From: Berberis thunbergii
Lineage: Eukaryota; Streptophyta; Magnoliopsida; Ranunculales; Berberidaceae
Assembly (NCBI GenBank): GCA_003290165.1
Contig: QNQO01000503.1
Span: 620,001-684,000, forward strand
Reading direction: 5' to 3'
DNA: 64,000 nucleotides
In this document: piece by piece, positions 46,230 to 55,487 of the stretch
Layout of the letters: each line of letters starts with the position of its first letter
How positions within the stretch are numbered: position 1 is the first letter of the stretch
Translations under genes and position numbers: made by a program
The notes under the pieces: model-generated
What the model was told of the DNA's origin: nothing
The model's database searches: none
The model's input: only the letters and a program-made list of their open reading frames with translations

Positions 46230-46664
46230 CCAATCTCAAGTCAACAATACCGCCAAAAGTTTGACGAAACTCGCAAATGAAGAACACCTGAAATCACTCG
46301 ATTCCAATCCTTCTATTTGGCTATTGTTTCACGCTGCACACACACCAAATCATGCCCTTATCGCAGCCTGTTTCATGCTCTTATCACAGTTTCACATCGC
46401 ACTCACGCCACACTGCTGCTCTGTTTCAACGATGTATTTGCAGCCAATCTGATGCTGCGTTGCTGCTGCTGCGTTTCAGCTGTACGCTCTGATTGTTATG
46501 CTGTCTTTTTTCATAGTTGCCTTATATTTACTTTTTATACAAGTAGTTGTTGTATGCTTTCTTTAATTGGAGAAAGAAAATCACATTGAGTCCCACATGA
46601 ATTGTGAACCAAACACTCCATCACACAAGGACTCTTGTGTTTGAGTCCTTGTAATTGTCTCACA
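46230..46664 (-). repeat. Copia left LTR, second part
   Basis: It continues the copia LTR interrupted at 38676 and ends TTGTCTCACA. It matches the right LTR from 51202 to 51669 with small indels. On the minus strand the purine-rich AAGGTGGAGAT next to it is the polypurine tract. Confidence 0.88.
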
Positions 46665-46816
46665 ATCTCCACCTTGGAGAACAATTTCAGGCCACCACAC
46701 AAGCATCAGAAACAACCATATAAGCATCTCCACCTTGGCATGAAATACCGCCAAGACCCATCTTTCGGTCAAGAGAATCGCCGTCATGCCCCTAAGGGCC
46801 CTGCCCCCTTGAGGCG

Positions 46817-47574
46817 TCAACACTGAGAGAGCCTGATCAAGTTGAGACAATGCTCAAACTTGATCCCTGGAACCGCTTTTGTCAACATATCAGCTTGGTT
46901 GTCTTTAGTACCCACCTTCTCCAAGAGAACCTCGCCATCCTCAATGACGTCCCTCAGAAAATGATATCGCACATCAATGTGTTTCGTTCGAGCATGATGA
47001 ACCTGGTTCTTTGCCAAATGGATAGCACTCTGACTGTCACATCATCCTGAGTAACACCCAAATCACTAACCAAGCCTCATAGCCAGATGGCTTCCTTCAC
47101 TGCCTCTGATAGAGCCATGTACTCTGCTTCAGTAGTAGACAAAGCAACTGTAGACTGTAACTGAGACTTCCAACTCACCGGACCCATCGCCAATGTAAAA
47201 CAATAACCTGTAGTCGATCGAAGCCTATCAAGATCACCAGCATAATCCGAATCTACATAACCTCGGATCATATTTGACACATCTCCTCTCTCATATATTA
47301 AACCAACATCCAACGTACCCCGAAGATATCTCAACATCCATTTCACTACTTGCCAATGTTGTTTTCCCAGGTTTGACATAAACCTACTAACCAAACTGAC
47401 TGCATGATCGATATCCGGACGTGTGCAGATTATGGCATACATAAGACTACCAACTGCACTAGCATAGGGAACCTGTGACATGTATTCCCTCTCATCCTCC
47501 ATGTTAAGAGACAACTTACCCGAGAGCTTAAAGTGAGCAACCAAAGGAGTACTTACCGACTTAGACGTATCCAT
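46817..47574 (-). pseudogene. Nested copia RNase H
   Basis: The frame 47574-47077 contains MDTSKSVSTPLVAHFKLSGK, VPYASAVGSLMYAIICTRPD, GYVDSDYAGDLDRLRSTTGY and STTEAEYMALSEAVKEAIWL, the standard copia RT end and RNase H motifs with catalytic Asp and Glu. After a stop the tail continues at 47017-46817 (KHIDVRYHFLRDVIEDGEVL). It is close to intact except for these breaks. Confidence 0.85.
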
Positions 47575-47575
47575 G

Positions 47576-48132
47576 TCAAAACGGTGAATAACCTTTTTCT
47601 AAGTATTGTCTCTGTGACAATGTTAGTCTGCCCTTCTTCCTATCTTTCACTATCTCCATCCCAAGTATATTTTTTGCTGAACCAAGATCTTTCATCTCAA
47701 ACTCCATGCTAAGTTTCAACTTCAATTTATCAATTTCTTTCATGCTCTTCGCAGCAATGATCATGTCATCAACATAAAGTAAGAGAAACACGAAAGACCC
47801 ATCCTTGAGCTTCTGTGTGAATACACAAGGATCATACTGACTCCTCGCATATCCCTGCTCAATCATAAAAGTATCAACCCTCTTGTACCACTGTCTCAAA
47901 GATTGCTTCAACCCATACAGTGACTTTTCAGTTTGCATACATTTTCTTCCTTACCAACAACAACATATCCATCGGGCTGAGACATGTATATGTCCTCCTC
48001 CAAATCTCCATGCAAGAAAGCAGTCTTGACATCAAGTTGCTCGAGCTCTAAGTCAAACTGCGCTGCTAAAGCCAAAACGACTCGGATAGAAGTGTGTTTT
48101 ACCACCGGAGAGAATACTTCATTGTAGTCCAC
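47576..48132 (-). pseudogene. Nested copia reverse transcriptase
   Basis: Two overlapping frames give MDYNEVFSPVVKHTSIRVVL, EQLDVKTAFLHGDLEEDIYM and [20 protein letters not shown]. The catalytic box is LLYVDDMIIAAKS (YVDD), followed by EFEMKDLGSAKNILGMEIV. All are copia RT motifs in order. A frame change lies near 47930. Confidence 0.85.
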
Positions 48133-48297
48133 ACCTTCTTGTTGTGCATATCATTTAGCCACCAATCTAGCCTTGTATTGTATACCTGTTCAAGTACCCC
48201 TGGAATTTGGAATCCCGTCTTTCACTGTGAAAACCGACTTACACTCAATTGGTCTCTTCCCTTTAGGGAGTGTCACAAGCCCCCAAGTATGATTCTT

Positions 48298-49620
48298 CTA
48301 AAGAGATAACATCTCCTCATCCAAAGCTTCCTTCCACTTCTCTTTCTGAACACTTCGCAAAGCTTGCGTATATGTGGTAGGAACATCATCATACCCATCA
48401 AGAACTGAGAATGTGCAACCTGCGCCATCCTCATAACCAAATCTAAGTGGTGCATGTCTGACTCTAGGTTTTCTGCCTGCTGCTAAAGACGGTGTTTGTA
48501 ACTGTTGATCATGTTGTTGTGTAGGATCCATGTCCCCATCAGTAGGAACCTCATCTTCTGCCACTATCTCATCAGGCATCATATTTGTATCGCCAATTTC
48601 CTCAGTAGAAGGAACATCATGCTCTGTATGAGATCTAGGAGCTCCAAGCTCCACTTGCAGAAAATCTCCATTATTCTCATCTTCATCATAGCTATCACCC
48701 CTCCAAATAGGGGAACCATATTTGCATCTCTCACATTTTGCCTGTAACAAAGCCTCATCATGGAACTTCACATCTTGACTTATCACAAACTTCTGCAAGT
48801 CAGGGCACCATAGGCTATACCCTTTCACATTATCTGGATAACCGAGAAAAATAACTTTCTTGACCCTTACTCCAATTTTATCTTCCCTAACATGAAAATA
48901 TGTTGGACAACCAAATACTTTCAAGTTAGAATAATCTGAAGAAATATCATACCATACCTCCATAGGAATCTGAGACTCAATAGCTGATGAAGGAGAGTGG
49001 TTAATGAGATAGCACGTCGTGTTTACTGCTTCAGCCACCATATTCTGCCCAAACGTGCATTGGACAACATGCACCGTACTCTCTCCAACAAGGTACGGTT
49101 CATTTGCTCTGCTACCCTGTTCTGTTGTGGTGTCGACTTCACTGTGAAGTGTCTTCTAATGCCATGTTCCAAACAAAACTGCTTCAAGGGATCCTCGGTA
49201 TACTCACCGCCATTGTCATATCTCACTACTTTGATCATCCTTCCTATTTATTTTCAATCATGGCTTTCCACTTCTTGAAGACATCGGTGACTTCATTTTT
49301 ATGTTTCATGGTATACACTCATACTCTCGGTCTGAAGTCATCGAGAAAAGACACAAAATACCTGGAACCCCCCTTTGGATGCGACTCTAGAGGGTCCCCA
49401 AACATCACTGTGGATGTAATCCACAATCCCTGCGGTGCTATGAGTAGCATCACTAAAACTGACTATGCGCTGCTTCCCATAGATGCAATGTTCACAGAAA
49501 TCCAGTTTTGTCATTTTATCACCACTTGCTTAAAGTTTTTAGTCCATTCTCACCAACATGCCCTAATCGCATGTGCCATAACTGTGTATGCGTCAAGATT
49601 TTCTCATCAACAACTGTAGA
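48298..49620 (-). pseudogene. Nested copia integrase and linker
   Basis: The frame 49238-49023 has VVRYDNGGEYTEDPLKQFC, then STPQQNRVAEQMNRTLLERV with the second Asp and the Glu of the catalytic triad. The frame 49074-48298 continues with YLINHSPSSAIESQIPMEVW, FGCPTYFHVREDKI and the acidic linker toward RT. The first part of integrase (49240-49620) is frameshifted and only partly readable. Confidence 0.8.
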
Positions 49621-49841
49621 AACCATAGCTCCACCTTCAACTATACTTTCTTGAAGAAAATACAAATTGACATGCCTAACCGCTGTCATAAGCAACCTAT
49701 CACCAAAATAAACATTGCAATATCCATTCTCACCAATATACTAGTAGCCCTGAGCTTCAAGCCCCCAAGAGAAATCAACCCCTTTGAAAGAGCTGGAACA
49801 TGACATACCTCAGTAAGCTGTCTACATGACCCATCTGCCAA

Positions 49842-50930
49842 CTAGAATTTGACTGTACCAACACCCATTGTCTTGCAAGGCCGAGAGTCACCCATTTTAA
49901 CTAAAATGCCCTTAACCTCACGATAAATGTTGAACCATTCCCTTACGAGACACATATGATACGAAACTCCTGTAGCCAACATCCAACCGTCATACAAATG
50001 GTCATAAGATTTTGCCATCAGTGCATGTGCTAAGTCATACACGATTAGAATATTTTCTACCACATCCAGTGTCTCAACAATATTCACTACACCCTTACTC
50101 TCATTCTCTTGCTTATTGTGATTATCCTTCCAGTCTAGACAATTCCTTATGTAATGGCATTTGCGCTTACATTTGTGATATTCAACCTTAGACATATCTC
50201 TGCCTTTTGATTTAGACCAGTTTCTTATGTAGTTGTTCTTTTTGTAATTTCTTCCCCTTGTCACTGAAAGGTCATGTGCTTGAATCTCCTCATTCGAATC
50301 ACTCTTTCTGGAAGCCTTTGCAAGTACAGCTTGAACAATATCACTATACACAAATTTCTCTTTCTTCAATGTTGTCATCTGATCAACAAACGGTTCACAT
50401 TCTGGTAACAAAGAAATTAACAAAAATAATATTTTCTGACTATCTTCAAATTTAGCTCCCAAGCTAACACAATTTGAATATAAACATTCAAATTCATTTA
50501 TGTGATCAGTCATGAGTTTACCTGGCTGCAATCTGAAAGTGAAGAGTTTTTTCTGTAGGTACATCACACTCATCTGATCATTCTGAAGATACATAGCCTA
50601 AAGCTTATCCCAAATACCCTTAGCCGTCATCTCATCAGCGAAGTTGTAAGCCACATTGTGAGAAAGACACAAACGAATCATACTGCATGCCTTCTGATCC
50701 ATTTTACTCCACTTCTCGATAACCTCAACCGTCGCCTTATCTGATGATGGTTTCTTTTTCTCATCAAATGCATCAATCTAATCCAAACTAACCAGAATAT
50801 CTTTACAATCCATCTGCCAAGCTTTAAAATTGTTCCTACCATTGAATCGAACCCATGAACTTTCACATAGCCATCATCATGTCATGAAGAAGACATTTCA
50901 ACCATTTTAATTGACACCTTAAAAACTCAA
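49842..50930 (-). pseudogene. Nested copia gag and protease
   Basis: Gag begins near 50900 (MSSS, then stop and shifts). It is readable at 50594-49842 as SVMYLQKKLFTFRLQPGKLM, DHINEFECLYSNCVSLGAKF and LLISLLPECEPFVDQM. The zinc knuckle reads VEYHKCKRKCHYIRNC, where the first Cys and the Gly of CX2CX4HX4C are lost. The protease site reads WMLATGVSYHMC where the family has LDTGA, so the catalytic Asp is Ala. Both functions are dead. Confidence 0.8.
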
Positions 50931-50946
50931 ATGCCAACTAACTGGC

Positions 50947-50958
50947 GCTCTGATACCA
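50947..50958 (-). other. Nested copia primer-binding site
   Basis: The minus strand reads TGGTATCAGAGC two bases after the end of the 5' LTR, complementary to initiator-Met tRNA. Confidence 0.85.
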
Positions 50959-50960
50959 CT

Positions 50961-51669
50961 TGTAAGAGAAAATACTAGCTAATGCAAATAATCCCAACAC
51001 AAGTCCTAGACCTAGTTGGTGATAGTGAATGGTTAAAATTGTTATGCAAGTAATAGCAAAGAACAAACAATGTACAGAAAATAAAGATGACACCGAGATT
51101 TAGGTGGTTCGGCTTTACCTACTCCATGAACGACGACTCTATAACTTTCTTATTAATATGGAAACACTTACTTGAAGATTACAACGTTGTCAGGCAACAA
51201 TCCTTGAGATTACCCAATCTCAAGCCAACAATACCGCCAAAAGTTTGACGAAACTCGCAAACGAAGAACACCCGAAATCACTCGATTCCAATCCTTATAT
51301 TTGGCTATTGTTTCACGCTGCACACACACAAAATCACGTCCTTATCGCAGCCTGTTTCATGCCCTTATCACAGCCTGTTTCACGTCGCACTCATGCCACA
51401 CTGCTGCTCTGTTTCAACGATGTATTTGCAGCCAATCTGACGTTGTTGCTGCAATGTTGATGTCATATTGCTGTTGCGTTTCAGCTGTACGCTCTGATTG
51501 TTATGCTGTCTTTTTTCATAGCTGCATTATATTTACTTTTTATACAAGTAGTTGTTGTATGCTTGCTTTAATTGGAGAAAGAAAAGGACATTGAGTCCCA
51601 CATGAATTGTGAACCAAACACTCCATCACACAAGGACTCTTGTGTTTGAGCCCTTGTAATTGTCTCACA
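50961..51669 (-). repeat. Nested copia 5' LTR (right copy)
   Basis: An uninterrupted 709-bp copy flanked by ACTAT on the right. It contains at 51202-51230 the sequence that is split by the gag-only element in the left copy. Confidence 0.9.
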
Positions 51670-51777
51670 ACTATAACTCTATCGGTGGATACCAATCGTA
51701 CAACTACACTGTAAATTCACACGGTACTACTGTGGATAAGCACATGGGCAATTTTAGGCCTATGGATAATTCCAACA

Positions 51778-51808
51778 CTCCCCCTCGGCGCAAGGGCGGA
51801 AAATACCA
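51778..51808 (-). other. 31-bp interior of the minimal LTR element
   Basis: On the minus strand it begins TGGTATTTTCCGCCC and ends GAGGGGGAG. It therefore has a six-base match to the tRNA-iMet primer site and a good polypurine tract, and nothing else. Confidence 0.8.
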
Positions 51809-52005
51809 TGATAAATTGTCAACTCTCTAAAAACTCAAACTTGTAGAGAAAGCGAATCCAATCATATATCAAGCGGAAGGAAGAGCGGAGTCGTGGGGCT
51901 ATAACTATATCGATGGGTACCAATCGTACAACTACATCGTAAATTCACACGGTACTACTGTGGATAAGCATATGGGCAATTTTAGGCCTATGGATAATTC
52001 CAACA
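51809..52005 (-). repeat. Minimal element LTR B
   Basis: A 197-bp intact LTR next to the right target duplication ATAGC (52006-52010). LTR A is the same sequence split at 38423/51675. Confidence 0.85.
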
Positions 52006-52244
52006 ATAGCTACTCATCCATAACATCCCCTGCATCACAAGCTATACACTTTGAGCTTTGTTGACCAATCTACAATTGATCCGTTCGCGAATTGTTTCAT
52101 CTCAGCATCTTGGAGGACTGCAAGGATTCGAGAAAAAACTAAAAAGCTTGTTGATGTCTTCCTCGAGACCCAGATTAAACCAGGCTCTCTTTGGATGAGG
52201 GAGTTGAAGCTGGTAAGAACTAATTCGACAATTGCATCAGCCAT
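52006..52244 (-). pseudogene. NLR coiled-coil (Rx-N) start
   Basis: From the ATG at 52244-52242 it reads MADAIVELVLTSFNSLIQRE, then SRILAVLQDAEMKQFANGSI and DWSTKLKVYS. The next family residues (ACDAGDVMDE) follow after a one-base shift near 52045, then a TAG. This is the Rx-N coiled coil that in working CNLs mediates signalling and partner binding. The open frame extends upstream to 52301, but that extension is Lys-rich, encoded by a T-run, and is not part of the family. Confidence 0.85.
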
Positions 52245-53965
52245 CTGATCTTTTTTTTTTTTTTTTGTGCGATGTGTTTTAGGAATCAAGGAATCATGCA
52301 AGGGATTTGAGAGAGTGATGAGTGTTTAATTTCTTTGCATTAGAGGTAGAAGGGACTACATTAGAACTATTAATAAACCGACTTCAAGTCTTCAAGCAAG
52401 TCAGTGGCTTCTTACCTTTTCCAAATTTTCTATTAATCAAATAAGGCAACGACTTTTTTGCACCAACACTTTTGTTGAAGCACACCACCACCCTTTTTTT
52501 AATGTGTTAAAACACATCACTAATATAAACCCCTCTCACCGTTTTTCCTATCATCGACCAACCATCTTCCTCTCTCCCTACCATCAGAGCTCCCACAGCA
52601 TCCACCTTTCTTTCCTCTCTTCATTTTCTCCTTTGTTCTTCTTCTTCTTTTTTTCTCTTCACTTTTCCTCTTCTCCACCGCCGGCGACACCACCATGTCT
52701 CGCATATTTATTTTCTTATCGTATATTTTGTTTGCCACATTCACAAGAATCTGTTCGAAGTCAGAAAAAAAAAAATAGAGGACAAGAAGAAGAAAAAATG
52801 AAGAAAATAAGAAGGAGGAGGGGGAGGGGCGAGGTGATGCCATCAGAGGTGGAGAAGAAGAGAAGATGAATAAAAGAGAAAAGGAACAAATGAGGATGAG
52901 GAGAAGATGAAGAAAAGTGGTGTGACCAACATGCGGGCAAGGCGGAACGAGAATAAATATTAGTAAGGTATAACTTGTATCTTAGAGTATTTTATCTCCT
53001 CCATCCATTTTCTTATTTGGGTTGAAATGGCAGGCTAAATGATGAAATTCTTCCAATATAACTTGTAGGCTTGCTTTATTCTCCATTACATTTGCCCAGC
53101 TTCTAGTTATCCCATACCAAACATCTCAAACAAACTATGCTATATGGTATCAAATCGAAGATAGTCTCTCGTTTTTTCATCTACATTTGAAGGTTTTGTA
53201 TATACATGCTGAAACCATACCAAAAGCAAAAAGTAGAGGAAGAAGAAGAAGAAGAAGAAGAAGAAGAAGAAGAAGAAGAAGAGAGGAAGGTGTGACTCGC
53301 CGGGCAGGGTTGTATGGTGGTGGTGGTGTTCCCTCAGAGAAAAGAGAGGTGGTGAGTTTTTTTTTTATTATTGATGGTATGCTTCAGTAAGCGGTGGTGT
53401 GCTTTAGAAAGTAGAGGGTGATAACGTACTTCAACAAAACTAGTGGTGTCAAAAAAGATGATGTCATCAAATAAAGATAACATGACTTGGTGCAATAATC
53501 TTTACTTTGATAATTTAATATACTAGTCCTCTGCTTTAACCAAATAAAGATCACACGACTTGGAGCAATTATGTTTGCTTTTATAATTTAATACACTGGT
53601 CCACCTACTAAATTATTCTTTAGTTTAATAATTCATTAGCATTTGATCAAAACAACCTGGTGTTCAACAGTTTTGATGATTCATTACGTTTTGATTCTAT
53701 ATTTATGCTGCAATTGAAGAAAATTTGGGAGGGTGGTGAAGCAAATCAATCAAGTACAGGAAAGTTTTTCATTTTAAGTTCATGCATGTGAAATGTTTAT
53801 TGGCAGCGGCAGGTAGAAACGTTGATATGAAAGTGGGAGGCAAATGTTTCAAGAATTAGAAAATGCATGTTCCACTTTAATCCAATCCAATTTTCTTGCA
53901 TCATCTCGATCAGGTTAGAAGGCTATCATTTATATCGTGACCATGCATAATTAAGAAAGTAAAAA
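52245..53965. other. Intergenic, low-complexity sequence
   Basis: TC-rich (52555-52690) and GA-rich (52760-52920) tracts face each other. A roughly 65-bp unit containing CATGACTTGGTGCAATAATC is tandemly duplicated at 53471-53600. TTGCACCAA and TTTTGTTGAAG near 52460 recur inverted near 53435-53495, which hints at an old terminal-inverted-repeat element of about 1 kb. No gene is supported. Confidence 0.45.
53239..53280 (+). repeat. (GAA)14 microsatellite
   Basis: Fourteen uninterrupted GAA triplets. The arginine-rich open frame across it is an artefact of the repeat. Confidence 0.95.
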
Positions 53966-54150
53966 CTCAATTTGGTGGTCCAGCAAACTCATAAATCATG
54001 AGCTACCATTACCAAGGAGCACTCTCTCTCTCTCTTTACCAAGGTCATGGGTTCAAACCTAGCTTGTGACATCTTTATGGGTTATGAGATCCTATAAAAA
54101 CCCTACTTACCTTTCAAAAAAAAAAAGAAAAAAAAACAAAACAAACAAAC
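53966..54150 (+). mobile_element. SINE-like element
   Basis: A box-A-like TGGTCCAGCAA (53976-53986) and a box B GGTTCAAACC (54050-54059) are followed by about 55 bp of body and an A-rich tail (54116-54150). This is the layout of a tRNA-derived SINE. A CT microsatellite separates the boxes and lengthens their spacing. No target duplication could be fixed. Confidence 0.45.
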
Positions 54151-54310
54151 AACAGATTAAGCATCAAATAATATGGCTAGTACACAGTTTTTAAGTTTGA
54201 ATCCAGTCTGAATCACAAACCAGACATCAAGGCCAGTGTCATGAGGTAACTATGCATCTTGACACCCCAGTCGATGTAGTTGTTTCATCAAAAGTAGAAA
54301 CCTTATTGAG

Positions 54311-54448
54311 CAAAAATTCTAGGGGTCAAGGGACCCATCCGCCTTGAGATGAGTGATATCACGCGTCTCAAGGTTGATGCGCTCATCTCGAGGCAGATGG
54401 ATGGTTACCGGCCATCCCTCGCTCCCTCCCTCGACCCCTAGCAAAGCT
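54311..54448. mobile_element. Small Mutator-type MITE, foldback (138 bp)
   Basis: CTAGGGGTCAAGGG on the left and CCCTCGACCCCTAG on the right are inverted repeats, with a further inner pair (CTTGAGATGAG and CTCATCTCGAG). A 10-bp direct repeat CCTTATTGAG flanks it (54301-54310 and 54449-54458), consistent with a 9-bp Mutator-type duplication. Confidence 0.65.
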
Positions 54449-54458
54449 CCTTATTGAG

Positions 54459-55487
54459 TTTACCTGTGCCCTTGTCGTAATCCATCAATCCAGATATGTA
54501 TAACGTTCAGGATGTTAGTCCCTAGAGTTAGCTGCTACAATACCAATTGAGAGTTGAGACTATGTTTAGCTACCCCTACAATACCACCTTCTTTTGAATG
54601 TGAATCGACTTATTTGGACTTAGGAGGCATCTTCTTCTTATCATTTTTTTCCCTCAAATTTGAAGCAAACTTCTGACTATGCCCCTTAATTAGAAGTTGA
54701 CTAGTATTAAGTTAAGACTATTTGATTTCATTTCTAACTAGCTTCTAATAAGAAGCAAAAGTTTTGACTCCATTAGTCATTGTGATCCACAAGCATCATA
54801 CTATGGTGAATAAAAATAAATGTGTTTTTTTCCCTTCTTTCATGCAATCAAACACACCGTTGGTGTCTAAACTACCAAACTGCCCCAAGATGATACTCTC
54901 CTTTGTTTACTTTATCAAAAGAAGAAAAAACATTCTTGGGGATAGACATAATTGGACGCTTTTTACCGAAAATCAGGTATTTGCATATTATGAATATGGA
55001 TTATGATCACAAAAGTAACTTGACTTTTAATAACCGTCAGATAAACACTCAAAGTTCAAACACTTGTAATCATCATATAAATCCACACCTAAAATCTCGC
55101 AAGCTGTAAAACATGTTCTGCTTCTACCTTCACGAATCCTAAAGAGCTTTCCACCTAAGAAATATATATAATTTCAAACTGTCTTAACTGAAAACCCTAA
55201 CATTTCTTCATAATAAAACATAACAGATACCTTTTTGAAAATTTTGTATAATAGCCTGTGGTTTCCTTTTCAACCCCTTCTGAGGAGACAGTCTCAACAC
55301 CAGATGACTAAATGGGGAATCTTACAGGGATGGAAGATACTCTTGAAAACTCATGAAGACCTTTGTGAGACCCAGCATCTTTATATACTGGATGGTCAAA
55401 TAACCCATTATTGACAAATATGCAACCAGGACACAAGTTCTTCTGATACACGGTGCATAGGCACTAATTCGGAAATTCCTTACTAAC
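54459..55487. other. No gene found
   Basis: AT-rich sequence. Further exons of the gene at 55488-56830 could lie here on the minus strand. The reading at 55480-55322 (hydrophobic, CVLVAYLSIMGYLTIQYIKM) is open but follows a good splice donor, so it may be intron. Confidence 0.35.

Larger units (their letters stand above)
38424..51669 (-). mobile_element. Ty1/copia element nested in the minimal element
   Basis: LTRs of about 700 bp (left 38424-38676 plus 46230-46664; right 50961-51669) start TGTAAG and end CTCACA on the plus strand. The target duplication is ACTAT (38419-38423 and 51670-51674). The left LTR is interrupted by a gypsy-type element. Without that insert the copia is about 5.7 kb. 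On the minus strand: LTR, tRNA-iMet primer site, gag, protease, integrase, RT, RNase H, polypurine tract, LTR. Motifs suggest the Tork group, tentatively. LTR divergence is about 6% by eye, and stops and shifts occur throughout. Confidence 0.92.
38336..52005 (-). mobile_element. Minimal LTR element (LTR-31 bp-LTR), split by a nested copia
   Basis: Two direct repeats of about 191 and 197 bp start TGATAAATT and end TTCCAACA on the plus strand. LTR A is 38336-38423 plus 51675-51777, and LTR B is 51809-52005. Only 31 bp separate them (51778-51808). On the minus strand this spacer starts TGGTAT (a primer-site remnant) and ends GAGGGGGAG (a polypurine tract). The target duplication is ATAGC. It is either a TRIM-like element with an extremely short interior or an LTR retrotransposon that lost everything between primer site and polypurine tract. 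LTRs differ by about 8% by eye. Confidence 0.82.
35409..52244 (-). pseudogene. CC-NB-ARC-LRR (NLR) resistance-gene pseudogene, split by nested transposons
   Basis: The 5' end is at 52244 (MADAIVELVLTSFNSLIQRE), the coiled-coil Rx-N start of an RGA-type NLR. The coding sequence breaks off at 52006 and resumes at 38335 after 13.7 kb of nested retrotransposons, then runs through NB-ARC and LRRs to a stop at 35409-35411. Intact NLRs of this group are intracellular pathogen sensors. Here the gene also has many frameshifts and stops, a scrambled P-loop and an altered MHD motif. It is not functional. Removing the nest leaves about 3.1 kb, somewhat short for this family (usually 3-4 kb). Confidence 0.88.

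Noticed and set aside
52245..52301. Upstream start of the NLR frame at 52301
   Set aside because: The extra 19 residues are encoded by a T-run and flanking sequence and are absent from the family. The conserved start is MADAIVEL at 52244.
52520..52869. Overlapping frames on both strands (Arg/Lys-rich and Ser/Phe-rich)
   Set aside because: They are opposite readings of pyrimidine/purine tracts with no family resemblance.
52440..53500. Terminal-inverted-repeat transposon
   Set aside because: Short inverted motifs exist (TTGCACCAA, TTTTGTTGAAG), but the arms do not align continuously and no TSD was found.
54050..54059. tRNA gene
   Set aside because: Box B is present, but the rest does not fold as a tRNA. 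The A-rich tail fits a SINE better.
55322..55487. Coding continuation of exon c (hydrophobic frame)
   Set aside because: A good donor (AG followed by GTTAGT) precedes it. The open reading alone does not justify calling it coding.
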